Notes under the pieces: generated by a model
What the model was told of the DNA's origin: nothing
What the model saw: the letters and a program-made list of their open reading frames with translations, nothing else
Databases searched by the model: none
Source: Streptomyces sp. MMG1533
GTDB lineage: Bacteria > Actinomycetota > Actinomycetes > Streptomycetales > Streptomycetaceae
Length of the DNA: 64,000 bases
NCBI RefSeq assembly: GCF_001279775.1
Contig: NZ_LGDG01000213.1
Coordinates: forward strand, 62,001 to 126,000
Direction: 5' to 3'
Made by a program: the position numbers and the translations under genes
Part shown: piece by piece, positions 42,677 to 51,377 of the stretch
How the letters are laid out: every line of letters begins with the position of its first letter
Position numbering within the stretch: the first letter of the stretch is position 1

Positions 42677-42748
42677 TCACGCAGGCTGCTGCGCATCTGG
42701 TGTTCACGCAGGCTGCTGCGCAGCTGGGCTCACGCAGGCTGCTGCGCA
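42677..42748 (-). repeat. Three copies of the 3' end of gatD in tandem
   Basis: TCACGCAGGCTGCTGCGCA occurs identically at 42677-42695, 42704-42722 and 42730-42748 (periods 27 and 26 bp). The last copy is the real end of gatD (Ala-Gln-Gln-Pro-Ala-stop); the other two are downstream of the stop. Each can fold CGCAG/CTGCG as a small hairpin. Confidence 0.9.
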
Positions 42749-43458
42749 GCCGCGATGCGCTCGTTGCGAAGCGCCTCGTACCACCGGTCGTCGGTCGGCG
42801 GCAGCGCGTTGACGTCGAGGGCCAGCTTCAGCAGCAGGTCGGCGATCAGCGGGTTGCGCGCGAGCACGGGACCGTGCATGTACGTACCGAAGACCGTGTC
42901 GTTGTACGCCCCCTCCGTGCCGTCACCGGTCCCGTTGCCGTTGCCGAGGCGGACCTTGGCGAACGGGCGGGCGGTGGGGCCGAGGTGGGTGACGCCCTGG
43001 TGGTTCTCGAAGCCGGTCAGCGGGGGCATGCCCAGGCGCGGGTCGATGTCGGCGAGCACGTCACCGACGCACCGCTCGCCCTCGCCGCGCACCGAGACCA
43101 CGTCGAGCAGGCCGAGGCCGGGCTCGCGCTGGCCGAGGTCGTTGACGAACTCGTGGCCGAGGATCTGGTAGCCGGCGCACACCGAGAAGACGATCGCGCC
43201 GTTCTCGACGGCCCGGTGCAGACCGCCGTCCCGGCGCAGCCGCTCGGCCGCGAGCCGCTGTGGCCGGTCCTCGCCGCCGCCGATCAGATAGATGTCGCCG
43301 GAGGTCGGGATCGGCTGGTCGCTGCGCACGTCGAGCCGGGCCACGTCGAGGCCGCGCTGCCGGGCCCGGCGCTCCACGACGAGGACGTTGCCCTGGTCGC
43401 CGTACGTGCTGAGCAGGTCGGGATAGATCCAGACGACCCGCAGGCTGTTGTCGCTCAC
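42730..43458 (-). CDS. gatD: Lipid II isoglutaminyl synthase, glutaminase subunit
   Basis: A 242-residue class I-like glutamine amidotransferase. The nucleophile is Cys94 in FSVCAGYQILG and the His in TYMHGPVLARNP. The opening WIYPDLLSTYGDQGN and LTGFENHQGVT are typical GatD. With MurT it amidates D-Glu of the lipid II stem peptide to isoglutamine. Its start follows murT by ~18 nt. Only three short repeats follow, see the repeat entry. Confidence 0.94.
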   Translation of the reverse strand: MSDNSLRVVWIYPDLLSTYGDQGNVLVVERRARQRGLDVARLDVRSDQPIPTSGDIYLIGGGEDRPQRLAAERLRRDGGLHRAVENGAIVFSVCAGYQILGHEFVNDLGQREPGLGLLDVVSVRGEGERCVGDVLADIDPRLGMPPLTGFENHQGVTHLGPTARPFAKVRLGNGNGTGDGTEGAYNDTVFGTYMHGPVLARNPLIADLLLKLALDVNALPPTDDRWYEALRNERIAAAQQPA

Positions 43459-43476
43459 AAAAGTCCCCTGAGTGTG

Positions 43477-44715
43477 TCAGTTGCCGACGCGGCGGCGCAG
43501 ATCCTGGAAGGCGGTGTAGTTGGCGATGACCTCGATGCGGCCCGGCGGGCTCAGCTGCACGGCCTGGTCGAGGTCCTCGCAGACCTGGAAGTGCTGGCCG
43601 GCGACCTCCAGACGTACCGCGAGGTCCAGCTTGCGGTCGCCGACGACGCAGATCGGGTGGCCGGTCAGCCGCGTGTAGTCGACGTCCCACAGCCAGGAGG
43701 TGTCGGTGCCGTCGGCGCCGCGCGCGTTCACCGAGAGGATCACCGGGGTCGGCGGCGGATCGATCAGGCTGAACGTTTCGAGCCAGCCGGCGGGGTTCTT
43801 CGCGAGCAGGAGTCTGAGATCGCGCTGCATGAACTGCACGACGTCGTACCGGCCGGCCACCGCCTGCACCTGGTACATGCGTTCCAGGGCGACCTGCGGC
43901 GGTACGCCGAAGACGGCGGCGACGGCGGCGGAGGAAGCGGCGTTCGCCTTGTTGGCGCGGCCCGGCAGCTGAAGGTGGATCGGCCAGGCGGAGCCGTGCG
44001 GGTCCAGGACATGGTCACCGGACAGCGCCCAACTCGGCGTCGGCCGGCGGAAGCCGCACTCGCCGCAGAACCAGTCGTCGCCCGGGCGCTGCATCACGCC
44101 ACCGCAGGACGGGCAGGACCAGGCGTCGTCCTTCCACATCTGCCCGGCGGCGACCCAGATCACGTTGGGGGAGGAGGAAGCGGCCCACACCACCAGCGGG
44201 TCGTCCGCGTTGGCGACGATGACGGCCTTGGAACCGACCAGACCCTCGCGCCAGTTCTCGGCGAGCATGCGGGTCTCGGCGGCGCGGTCGAGTTGGTCGC
44301 GGGAGAGGTTGAGCAGGGCGATGCACTTCGGGTCGGTGTCCCGGGCGACGCCCGCGAGGTACTTCTCGTCGACCTCGATGACGCCGTAGCGCGCCTCCGA
44401 GTTGCCCGCCAGCGCCGAGGTGATGCCGGCCGGCATGTTGGCACCGAGCGCGTTGGAGACGACCGGGCCCGCGGCCCTGAGCGCCTCGGCGATCAGCCGG
44501 GTGGTCGTGGTCTTGCCGTTGGTGGCCGAGACGAGGACGACGTCCAGGTTCTGGGCGAGCCGGGCGAGAAGGTCGGGGTCGAGCTTGAGTGCCACCCGGC
44601 CGCCGATCACCGAACCGCTGCCGCGCCCCGCGGCCCGAGATGCCGCCGCGACCGCCTTGCCCGCCGTCACGGCGATCTTGGCCCGCGGCGAGAGCGGGTC
44701 CGAGTTGCCTGCCAT
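43477..44715 (-). CDS. murT: Lipid II isoglutaminyl synthase, Mur ligase-like subunit
   Basis: A 412-residue Mur ligase relative. ATP loop VSATNGKTTTTRLIAEAL; the central domain carries a Zn ribbon (CPSCGG...CGECGF); LPGRANKANAASSAAVA is the Mur middle motif; the C-terminal DUF1727 domain has WLWDVDYTRL. It activates the D-Glu carboxylate for amidation by GatD. Housekeeping cell-wall function; in many actinobacteria MurT is essential. Confidence 0.95.
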   Translation of the reverse strand: MAGNSDPLSPRAKIAVTAGKAVAAASRAAGRGSGSVIGGRVALKLDPDLLARLAQNLDVVLVSATNGKTTTTRLIAEALRAAGPVVSNALGANMPAGITSALAGNSEARYGVIEVDEKYLAGVARDTDPKCIALLNLSRDQLDRAAETRMLAENWREGLVGSKAVIVANADDPLVVWAASSSPNVIWVAAGQMWKDDAWSCPSCGGVMQRPGDDWFCGECGFRRPTPSWALSGDHVLDPHGSAWPIHLQLPGRANKANAASSAAVAAVFGVPPQVALERMYQVQAVAGRYDVVQFMQRDLRLLLAKNPAGWLETFSLIDPPPTPVILSVNARGADGTDTSWLWDVDYTRLTGHPICVVGDRKLDLAVRLEVAGQHFQVCEDLDQAVQLSPPGRIEVIANYTAFQDLRRRVGN

Positions 44716-44860
44716 CAGTTCTCGATCCTCCTTGCGTACGCGCCGCGCCTCAGCCTCCGGCCACGTGGTGTGGACCTCAGCCTATCGAGATCCATTCGCA
44801 CTCCCGAATCGCGGCGCCCGCGCGACAGTCGCGTGACAGGAGGACCGTACCCTTGCCGCC

Positions 44861-45400
44861 ATGCGACATGGCCCGATCCCGGGCGCCCGCGGGCGCGTCC
44901 GGCCCCTCACGCTGCTCGGCGACGACGTTCTGCACGCCCCCTGCAAGGAGGTCACCGACTTCGGCCCCGAACTGGCGGCACTTGTGGAGGACTTGTTCGC
45001 GACGATGTACGCGGCCCGGGGCGTCGGCCTGGCCGCGAACCAGATCGGTGAGCCGCTACGGGTGTTCGTCTACGACTGCCCGGACGACGAAGAGGTGCGC
45101 CACGTGGGCCACGTGGTGAACCCCACGCTCGTCGAGAAGGACGGGGTGGTCCTCCGCGGCCCCGAGGGCTGTCTGTCCCTGCCGGGCCTGGAGGCGGGGA
45201 CGGAACGCCACGACCACGCGGTGATCGAGGGCTTCACGGCGACGGGAGAGCCGGTGACGGTCCATGGCACGGGCTTCTTCGCGAGATGCCTGCAGCACGA
45301 GTACGACCACGTGGAGGGCAAGATCTACGCGGACCATCTGAGGGGCTGGCGCCACAGACGCTTGATGCGGCAAGTGGCCCGGGCCTCATGGCGCAGGTGA
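44861..45400 (+). CDS. def: Peptide deformylase
   Basis: A 179-residue Fe/Zn enzyme removing formyl from new N-termini. All three motifs are intact: GVGLAANQIG, EGCLSLPG and QHEYDHVEG (HExxH). The ~15-residue N-terminal stretch MRHGPIPGARGRVRP is an extension typical of actinobacterial copies. Followed by an interspersed repeat. Confidence 0.96.
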   Translation: MRHGPIPGARGRVRPLTLLGDDVLHAPCKEVTDFGPELAALVEDLFATMYAARGVGLAANQIGEPLRVFVYDCPDDEEVRHVGHVVNPTLVEKDGVVLRGPEGCLSLPGLEAGTERHDHAVIEGFTATGEPVTVHGTGFFARCLQHEYDHVEGKIYADHLRGWRHRRLMRQVARASWRR

Positions 45401-45410
45401 GTGGACGTGC

Positions 45411-45530
45411 CTCAGGGCGCGGGGCTGCATCGATTTCGGTGCACGAGCCGATCGTGCGCGCCCACGGCGGTGTGCTGTTCGCGGCTCAGCCGCGTGGGCG
45501 CGACAAGCCCCCACGGCCCCGCGGACGAAC
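45411..45530 (+). repeat. Streptomyces intergenic repeat after def
   Basis: The string GGGCGCGGGGCTGCATCGAT followed by GCGGCT-CA-GCCGC and TGGGCGCGACAAGCCCCCAC is, from memory, a widespread Streptomyces intergenic element. It sits between convergent genes and can fold as a hairpin. Confidence 0.7.
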
Positions 45531-45538
45531 CACGACCG

Positions 45539-46183
45539 TCAGAACCCCGGCCCTCCCACCTTGTCCCCCGCCGCGGCAAGCCGCCCCCACAACAGATCAG
45601 CCAGACTCCGCACCAACTCCGCACGGGAGCAGGGTCGTTCACCGAGCCACCAGTCACCCGCCGCATGCATCATCCCGACGATCCCATGCCCCCACACCCG
45701 AGCCAACTGCTGACTCCCGGGCCCAAGATCCACCCGGTCCTCGATGACCTGGGCCAACTCCTCGCCCATCCTGCGGAGCAGCGGCACGCTGTGCTTGCCG
45801 ACGTCGAACCCCGGGTCGCCGACCTGCGCCCCGTCTCCCGGATGCATCAGGAAGCGGTACACCTGAGGCCGCGCCTCGATCGCCGCCAGATAGGTGTCCA
45901 GCGTCGCCTCGACCCGCTCCCGCCGATCCGCCGGCGCATCCACCGCCGCCCGGAGCGAGTCGAGGAGGGCGTCCGTGTGGCGCTTGGCCAAGGCTGCGTA
46001 AAGTCCGCCCTTGTCGCCGAAGTGGCGATAAAGGATCGGTTTCGTGATGCCGGCCTCCGCGGCGATGGCGTTCATAGAGGCCTGCGGGCCATCGCGCAGC
46101 ACCACTCTGTCCGCGGCCTCCAGCAGCTCGCGCCGGCGGCGGTCGGCGGACCGCTGCTGATCGGTCCGCTGCGTGGTGTCCAT
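45539..46183 (-). CDS. TetR-family regulator of the acyl-CoA dehydrogenase gene
   Basis: A 214-residue protein. HTH ELLEAADRVVLRDGPQASMN and GITKPILYRHFGDKGGLYAA. The C-terminal part (residues ~90-205) resembles TetR_C domains of fatty-acid-linked regulators. Divergent from an acyl-CoA dehydrogenase whose promoter carries GGTAAC/GTTACC elements. Confidence 0.92.
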   Translation of the reverse strand: MDTTQRTDQQRSADRRRRELLEAADRVVLRDGPQASMNAIAAEAGITKPILYRHFGDKGGLYAALAKRHTDALLDSLRAAVDAPADRRERVEATLDTYLAAIEARPQVYRFLMHPGDGAQVGDPGFDVGKHSVPLLRRMGEELAQVIEDRVDLGPGSQQLARVWGHGIVGMMHAAGDWWLGERPCSRAELVRSLADLLWGRLAAAGDKVGGPGF

Positions 46184-46279
46184 GAGCTCTCCCCACCCGT
46201 GCTGATTAGGTAACGCCTGCGCAAACTAACACTCGGCATGCCTCGTACATCGAACGGGCTGCCGAGCAGTCATCAGGAG

Positions 46280-46327
46280 TTGACTTTTCCTACCCACGGG
46301 TAACAGACTCGGGTTACCGTTAGTAAC
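46280..46327 (+). promoter_or_regulatory. Acyl-CoA dehydrogenase promoter with two palindromes
   Basis: -35 TTGACT (46280-46285), 18-bp spacer, -10 CAGACT (46304-46309). Within the spacer lies near-perfect palindrome TACCCACGGGTA (46291-46302); just downstream is GTTAC-CGTTA-GTAAC (46313-46327), perfect 5-bp arms. GGTAAC also occurs near the TetR side (46209-46214). Probably the TetR operators. Confidence 0.65.
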
Positions 46328-46355
46328 ACGCACATGCATCGCCGCTGGAGGGGAC

Positions 46356-47582
46356 ATGGCCGAGTTCACCATGGAGCTCAACGACGAACAGAAGGAGGTC
46401 CGGGACTGGCTGCACGGCTTTTCCGCCGACGTCATCCGCCCCGCGGCCGCCGAATGGGACGAGCGTGAGGAGACTCCCTGGCCGGTCATTCAGGAGGCCG
46501 CCAAGGTCGGCATCTACTCCCTCGACTTCTATGCCCAGCAGTACTTCGACCCCACCGGCCTCGGTATCCCGATGGCCATGGAGGAGCTGTTCTGGGGCGA
46601 CGCGGGCATCGCCCTCTCCATCGTCGGTACCGGTCTCGCCGCCGTCGGCGTCCTCGCCAACGGCACCGAGGAGCAGATCGGCACCTGGATCCCCCAGATG
46701 TACGGAGATGCCGACGATGTAAAGGTCGCCGCGTTCTGCTCCTCCGAGCCCGACGCCGGCTCCGACGTCGCCTCGATGCGTACCCGTGCGGTGTACGACG
46801 AGGCCAAGGACGAGTGGGTGATCAGCGGCACGAAGACCTGGGCGACCAACGGCGGCATCGCCAACGTCCACGTGGTCGTCGCCGTCGTGGACCCGGAGCT
46901 CGGCTCCAAGGGCCACGCCTCCTTCATCATCCCGCCGAACACCCCCGGTCTTTCCCAGGGCCAGAAGTTCAAGAAGCACGGCATCCGCGCCTCGCACACC
47001 GCCGAGGTCGTGCTGGAGGACGTGCGCGTGCCCGGCTCCTGCCTCCTCGGCGGCAAGGAGAAGCTGGACGAGCGGCTGGCACGCGCCCGTGAGCGGGCCA
47101 AGGCGGGCGGGGAGCGGGTGAAGAACGCGGCGATGGCCACGTTCGAGGCTTCGCGCCCGGCGGTCGGTGCGATGGCCGTCGGTACGGCCCGTGCCGCGTA
47201 CGAGGTGGCCCTCGACTACGCCAAGACCCGCGAGCAGTTCGGCCGGCCCATCATCGACAACCAGGGCGTGGCCTTCCAGATCGCGGACATGCGGACGTCC
47301 ATCGACGCGGCCCGGTTGCTGGTCTGGCGGGCGTCCTGGATGGCGGTCAACGGCAAGCAGTTCACGGCGGCCGAGGGGTCGATGTCGAAGCTGTTCGCGA
47401 GCGAGACGGCGAAGAAGGTGACGGCGCAGGCGGTTCAGATCCTGGGCGGGAACGGCTACACCAGGGAGTACCCGGTGGAGCGGATGCATCGTGACGCGGC
47501 GATCTACACGATCTTCGAAGGGACGAGCGAGATCCAGCGGCTGGTGATTGCTCGGACCTTGTCGGGGATGCCGATTCGGTAG
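46356..47582 (+). CDS. Acyl-CoA dehydrogenase
   Basis: A 408-residue FAD flavoprotein of fatty-acid beta-oxidation (alpha,beta-desaturation of acyl-CoA). FAD/substrate motifs [20 protein letters not shown] and [10 protein letters not shown]; catalytic Glu in [18 protein letters not shown] near the C-terminus; [16 protein letters not shown]. Residues ~235-265 ([20 protein letters not shown]) are a Lys/Arg/Glu helix insertion not present in short-chain forms. Divergent from its probable TetR repressor. Confidence 0.95.
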   Translation: MAEFTMELNDEQKEVRDWLHGFSADVIRPAAAEWDEREETPWPVIQEAAKVGIYSLDFYAQQYFDPTGLGIPMAMEELFWGDAGIALSIVGTGLAAVGVLANGTEEQIGTWIPQMYGDADDVKVAAFCSSEPDAGSDVASMRTRAVYDEAKDEWVISGTKTWATNGGIANVHVVVAVVDPELGSKGHASFIIPPNTPGLSQGQKFKKHGIRASHTAEVVLEDVRVPGSCLLGGKEKLDERLARARERAKAGGERVKNAAMATFEASRPAVGAMAVGTARAAYEVALDYAKTREQFGRPIIDNQGVAFQIADMRTSIDAARLLVWRASWMAVNGKQFTAAEGSMSKLFASETAKKVTAQAVQILGGNGYTREYPVERMHRDAAIYTIFEGTSEIQRLVIARTLSGMPIR

Positions 47583-47599
47583 CGCCGCAGGGGTGTGGG

Positions 47600-47656
47600 C
47601 GCGGTGCGGGCTTCGGGTTTCGTCGTGGCGGGTCGCGCAGTTCCCCGCGCCCCTGA
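47600..47656 (+). repeat. Streptomyces intergenic repeat between ACAD and P450 genes
   Basis: Includes GGGTCGCGCAGTTCCCCGCG followed by CCCCTG, from memory one of the commonest intergenic elements in Streptomyces. It lies between convergent genes. Confidence 0.7.
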
Positions 47657-47722
47657 GGCAGGGCGGCTCGCCGATGTCCCGGAGGTGCACTGCCGGCGCT
47701 GCCCGACGCTGTCGTCAGCCGC

Positions 47723-48937
47723 TCACCACGTGACCGGGAGTGCCTCGGGCCCGCGGATCAACGCGCCCTTCCTGAAGGGGACTTCGTTCGGCGGCACGGC
47801 CAGCTTCAGCCCGGGCACGCGGTCCAGCAGCGCGTCGACCAGCAGCTCGTTCTCCAGCCGGGCGAGCATGTCGCCGGGGCAGCGGTGCGGGCCGAGGCCG
47901 AAGGACACGTGCGGGTTCGGGCTGCGGGAGAAGTCGATCGTCTCCGGGTAGGGGAAGACGTCCGGATCACGGTTCGCGGACAGGTACGACACGTAGATCG
48001 CGTCGCCCGCCCGGATCAGTACGCCCCTGACCCCCACGTCCTCCATGGCGATCCGGGACAGCCCGACCGCGGTGCGGTGCGGGATGTAGCGCAGCAGTTC
48101 GTCGATGGCCTGCGGGCGGATCTCCGGCTCCGAGCGCAGCCGTTCGGCCAGGTCCGGGCGGGTCAGCAGGATGTAGAACATCTGGCCGCTGTTGTTGGTG
48201 ACCGCGTCGCCGCCGATCTGGAGCAGCACCGCGAGAGAGGCCGCCTCCTGCGGCGTCACCTCGCCACGGCCCACGGCGGCGCCCAGCAGCGAGGTGACGT
48301 CCTCACCGGTGCTGCCTTCCCTGAGGGCGATGAGGTCGGCGAAGTAGGCGCCCATCTCGTTCTTCGCCTTCTCGCTGACCTGGGTGTCGTGCGAGGAGGA
48401 CAGGATCAGCTCGGTCCAGGTGTGCATGCCGTGCCGGTCCGCCGCCGGGACACCCATCAACTCGCAGATCACGGCGATGGGGAAGGGGCTGAGGACCGTG
48501 GCGCAGAGGTCGGTCGGCGGGCCGTCCTGGAGCAGCTCGTCGACCAGTTCGTCCAGCATCCGGCGGGACGTCTCGCGGATCCGCTCCAGGCCCTTCGCCG
48601 TGAACGCGGCGTCGATCGAGCGGCGCAGCCGGGTGTGGTCCGGCGGATCCAGCAAGCCGACCGCGCCACGGTCCGGGACGAAGTGCGGGGCGAGCCGGGT
48701 GACCTCGCGGTCCATGACGGCCTCGCGGCTGAACCGGGGGTCGTCGGTCACCATGCGTACGTCCTCGTAGCGGGTGACCAGCCAGGCCCAGCCCTCGCCG
48801 TCGGGCAGCTGGATGCGGGTGAGGGGGCCCTCGCGCATCAGCTCGGTCAGGACCGGGTCGAAGTCCACGCCGGACAGGTCGAGCGCGGGCCAGTGCCGGA
48901 TCGGGGGAAGCGTCTCGGTGATGGTCTCTTCCGTCAT
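47723..48937 (-). CDS. Cytochrome P450, CYP158A2-like
   Basis: A 404-residue P450. Heme loop FGLGPHRCPGDMLARLE (axial Cys), ExxR in DELLRYIPHR, and an I-helix IGGDAVTNNSGQMF with Ala-Val where many P450s have the acid-Thr pair. Start, end (GALIRGPEALPVTW) and length match from memory CYP158A2 of S. coelicolor, which dimerises and trimerises flaviolin made by the type III PKS RppA. No rppA gene is adjacent or elsewhere in this window. It ends opposite an acyl-CoA dehydrogenase gene. Confidence 0.92.
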   Translation of the reverse strand: MTEETITETLPPIRHWPALDLSGVDFDPVLTELMREGPLTRIQLPDGEGWAWLVTRYEDVRMVTDDPRFSREAVMDREVTRLAPHFVPDRGAVGLLDPPDHTRLRRSIDAAFTAKGLERIRETSRRMLDELVDELLQDGPPTDLCATVLSPFPIAVICELMGVPAADRHGMHTWTELILSSSHDTQVSEKAKNEMGAYFADLIALREGSTGEDVTSLLGAAVGRGEVTPQEAASLAVLLQIGGDAVTNNSGQMFYILLTRPDLAERLRSEPEIRPQAIDELLRYIPHRTAVGLSRIAMEDVGVRGVLIRAGDAIYVSYLSANRDPDVFPYPETIDFSRSPNPHVSFGLGPHRCPGDMLARLENELLVDALLDRVPGLKLAVPPNEVPFRKGALIRGPEALPVTW

Positions 48938-48951
48938 GCTGTGATCACAGC
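48938..48951. promoter_or_regulatory. 14-bp palindrome touching the P450 start codon
   Basis: GCTGTGATCACAGC is a perfect palindrome immediately before the ATG of the P450 (minus strand). There is no ribosome binding site in the usual place, so it may be an operator or an RNA hairpin near the start. GTGATCAC cores are known in several regulator sites; which one binds here is unknown. Confidence 0.45.
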
Positions 48952-49151
48952 CGTCCTGTCGTCCGACCGCTGCCGCGGCCCAGAAGTCCACACTCGGGAA
49001 CGGACACCACCGAGGGTCTGCACGAAGTCGCCATGAACCGTGTCTGCTTTCGCCTCGGAGAGTGGTTCAGTCCACGATCACCCGAGGGGGCGACGATCTC
49101 GCGCGGGAGTACTCCGTATCGGGGATCCCGAGACGCCGCGGGAGGCGATCG
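48952..49151. other. Intergenic region upstream of the P450, no gene seen
   Basis: About 200 bases holding the P450 promoter (minus strand). In the recalled S. coelicolor order rppA would lie here. I see no chalcone-synthase-like remnant by eye. Confidence 0.4.
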
Positions 49152-49388
49152 CTATCCGGTCTGCCCGCTGCTGTGCGCAATGCACGCCACATCGATACGA
49201 TCCGCCAGCTTGGCCAACTCGATGGTCAACGCAGCCACCGTGTCCTCGTCGAGCCCGTCCTCCCCGGCCTCGACAAGATGCAGCCACCGACCGCCCACCG
49301 TCCGCAACAACTTACTGACATCGGCGGCAGCCACCTGCAAGGTCCCGCGGTCGTCGACGATCAGAGGCAGAGTCACTTCGCGGTTCAC
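49152..49388 (-). CDS. DUF6213 family small protein
   Basis: A 78-residue soluble protein, start VNREVTLPLIVDDRGTLQVA, then DVSKLLRTVGGRWLHLVE and ALTIELAKLADRIDVACIAH. It matches from memory the small conserved DUF6213 proteins of Streptomyces. Function unknown. GTG 49388 is chosen; no clear ribosome binding site precedes it. Upstream on the same strand, 25 nt away, is the stop of the aldehyde dehydrogenase. Confidence 0.75.
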   Translation of the reverse strand: MNREVTLPLIVDDRGTLQVAAADVSKLLRTVGGRWLHLVEAGEDGLDEDTVAALTIELAKLADRIDVACIAHSSGQTG

Positions 49389-49413
49389 AAAGGGGATCGT
49401 AGCCGCGGAAGCC

Positions 49414-50799
49414 TCACGCTCCGTGCCATACGGTGGTGATGTTGCAGAACTCCCGGATTCCGTGCCCGGACAGCTCACGCCCGTACCCGGACCGCTTCAC
49501 CCCGCCGAACGGGAACGCCGGGTGGGACGCCGTCATCCCGTTGACATACACGCCCCCCGCCTCCAGGTCCCGTACAAAACGGTCGACCTCGGTCTCGTCC
49601 CGCGTCCACACGTTGGAACTCAGCCCGAACGGCGAGTCGTTGGCGATCAGCACGGCCTCGTCCAGGTCGGCGGCCCGGTACAGCGTGGCGACCGGCCCGA
49701 ACGCCTCCTCGCGGTGGATCCGCATCTCGCGGTCGATGCCGGCCAGGACGGTCGGTGGGTAGTACCAGCCGGGCCCGTCGGGCCGCTCGCCCCCGCACAG
49801 CACGGTCGCGCCACTGCGCTTCGCGTCGTCGACCAGCTCCTCCAGATCGGCCCGCCCCTGCTCGCTCGCCAGCGGCCCGACCTCCGTCTCGTCCTCCAGC
49901 GGATCGCCGACCGTCAGTGCCTTCATGCCTTCGACGAACCGCTCGGCGAACGCGTCGTACACGTCCGTGTGCACGATGAACCGCTTGGCGGCGATGCACG
50001 ACTGCCCGTTGTTCTGCACGCGTGCGGTGACCGCGATCCGGGCGGCGCGGTCGATGTCCGCGGACGGCATCACGACATAAGGGTCACTGCCGCCCAGTTC
50101 CAGGACCGTCTTCTTGATCATTTCTCCGGCGGTGGAGGCGACCGCCCGTCCGGCGGGCTCGCTGCCGGTGAGGGTGGCCGCCTTGACGCGGTCGTCGCGC
50201 AGGATCTCGTCGACCGCACCGGAGCCGATGAGCAGGGTCTGGAAGGTGCCCTCGGTGAAGCCCGCGCGGTGGAAGAGGTCCTCCAGGTAGAGGGCGGTCT
50301 GCGGGACGTTGGAGGCGTGCTTGAGGAGGCCCACGTTTCCCGCCATCAGCGCCGGGGCCGCGAAACGGACCACCTGCCACAGGGGGAAGTTCCACGGCAT
50401 CACCGCGAGCACCGGACCCAGCGGCCGGTAGCGGACCAGGGCGCGGGAGGCACCGGAGTCCTTCACGTCGGCGGCGTCGGGCTCCTCGTCGGCGAGGAGT
50501 TCCGCCGCGTGGTCGGCGTACCAGTGCATCGCCTTCGCACACTTCGCGGCCTCCGCGCGGGCCTGCTTGACCGGCTTGCCCATCTCGGTGGTCATCACAC
50601 GGGCGATGTCCTGCTGGTCCTCGTCGAGGAGGTCGGCGGCCCGGTGCAGGAGACGGGCACGCTCGGTGAAGGTCGTCGTCCGGTATGTGCGGAACGTGGC
50701 CTGCGCGAGCTGGAGCCGGCGCTCGATCTCCTCCTCGCCCATGGCCTCGTACGTCTTGAGTGTCTCGCCGTTCGCCGGGTTGACCGTTGCGATGGGCAT
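49414..50799 (-). CDS. NADP-dependent succinic semialdehyde/aldehyde dehydrogenase
   Basis: A 461-residue ALDH. Catalytic Cys in NNGQSCIAAKRF, general-base Glu in TVLELGGSDPYV, MPWNFPLWQ cofactor contacts and the C-terminal FPFGGVKRSGYGRELS. The start MPIATVNPANGE matches the short GabD2/SSADH-type NADP enzymes. Oxidises succinic semialdehyde (or similar) to the acid. Upstream gene is the NUDIX hydrolase, ~110 nt away. Confidence 0.94.
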   Translation of the reverse strand: MPIATVNPANGETLKTYEAMGEEEIERRLQLAQATFRTYRTTTFTERARLLHRAADLLDEDQQDIARVMTTEMGKPVKQARAEAAKCAKAMHWYADHAAELLADEEPDAADVKDSGASRALVRYRPLGPVLAVMPWNFPLWQVVRFAAPALMAGNVGLLKHASNVPQTALYLEDLFHRAGFTEGTFQTLLIGSGAVDEILRDDRVKAATLTGSEPAGRAVASTAGEMIKKTVLELGGSDPYVVMPSADIDRAARIAVTARVQNNGQSCIAAKRFIVHTDVYDAFAERFVEGMKALTVGDPLEDETEVGPLASEQGRADLEELVDDAKRSGATVLCGGERPDGPGWYYPPTVLAGIDREMRIHREEAFGPVATLYRAADLDEAVLIANDSPFGLSSNVWTRDETEVDRFVRDLEAGGVYVNGMTASHPAFPFGGVKRSGYGRELSGHGIREFCNITTVWHGA

Positions 50800-50912
50800 G
50801 GCTGACCTCCCTGGGGACGGGCTGTGTTCTCGACCTTCCCGCGCGGCGGTGGGGACCGCAACGCGTGCGCAGCCGTATTGATTTGTTCGCCTGCGGGGCT
50901 ACGGCTCACGAC

Positions 50913-51377
50913 TCAGGCCGAGTGCTCCGCCAACCGGTCGAGAAACACCGCCTGCGCCTTGACGATCACGGCCCGCGCGCGATCCAGGTCGAACCACTGC
51001 ACGCGGTCCACCTCGGGAAACTCCCGGGTCTGCCCGGACTTCGGCGGCCACTCCATCCGGAAGGTCCCCGGGGTGACGGCCGCCGGATCGAGGTCCGCCT
51101 CGATCGCCCACGCCGTGACGACCTTGCCGCCCGTCTGCCGGACCTCGCCGAGCGCTACGGCCTCGCCGTCCGGCGGCGGCAGCCCCAGCTCCTCCTGGAA
51201 CTCACGGCGGGCCGCGTCCCAGGCGGTCTCCTCGGGGTCGTACTCGCCCTTCGGCACGGTCCACGCCCCGGCGTCGCGGCGCGCGAAGAAGGGCCCGCCC
51301 ATGTGGCCGAGCAGCACCTCCGGCCCGTGGTCGGTGCGGCGGAACAGCAGCAGGCCCGCGCTGCGCCTGCCGGTCAC
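50913..51377 (-). CDS. NUDIX hydrolase
   Basis: A 154-residue protein with an intact NUDIX box (G-x5-E-x7-REFQEELG, residues ~43-65, GEYDPEETAW start) and SAGLLLFRRT at the N-terminus. GTG 51377 overlaps the stop of the DNA ligase gene by 4 nt, so the two are translated together. It may clean an ADP-ribose- or AMP-containing by-product of ligation or a damaged nucleotide; not deducible from sequence. Confidence 0.9.
   Translation of the reverse strand: MTGRRSAGLLLFRRTDHGPEVLLGHMGGPFFARRDAGAWTVPKGEYDPEETAWDAARREFQEELGLPPPDGEAVALGEVRQTGGKVVTAWAIEADLDPAAVTPGTFRMEWPPKSGQTREFPEVDRVQWFDLDRARAVIVKAQAVFLDRLAEHSA

Noticed and set aside
42677..42748. CRISPR-like array (three 19-bp repeats)
   Set aside because: Spacers are 7-8 bp, too short. 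Repeats equal the coding end of gatD, so they are duplications.
42664..45051. Very long plus-strand open frame (about 795 codons) over gatD-murT
   Set aside because: Opposite strand of two well-recognised genes. Such frames are common in GC-rich DNA where stop codons are rare.
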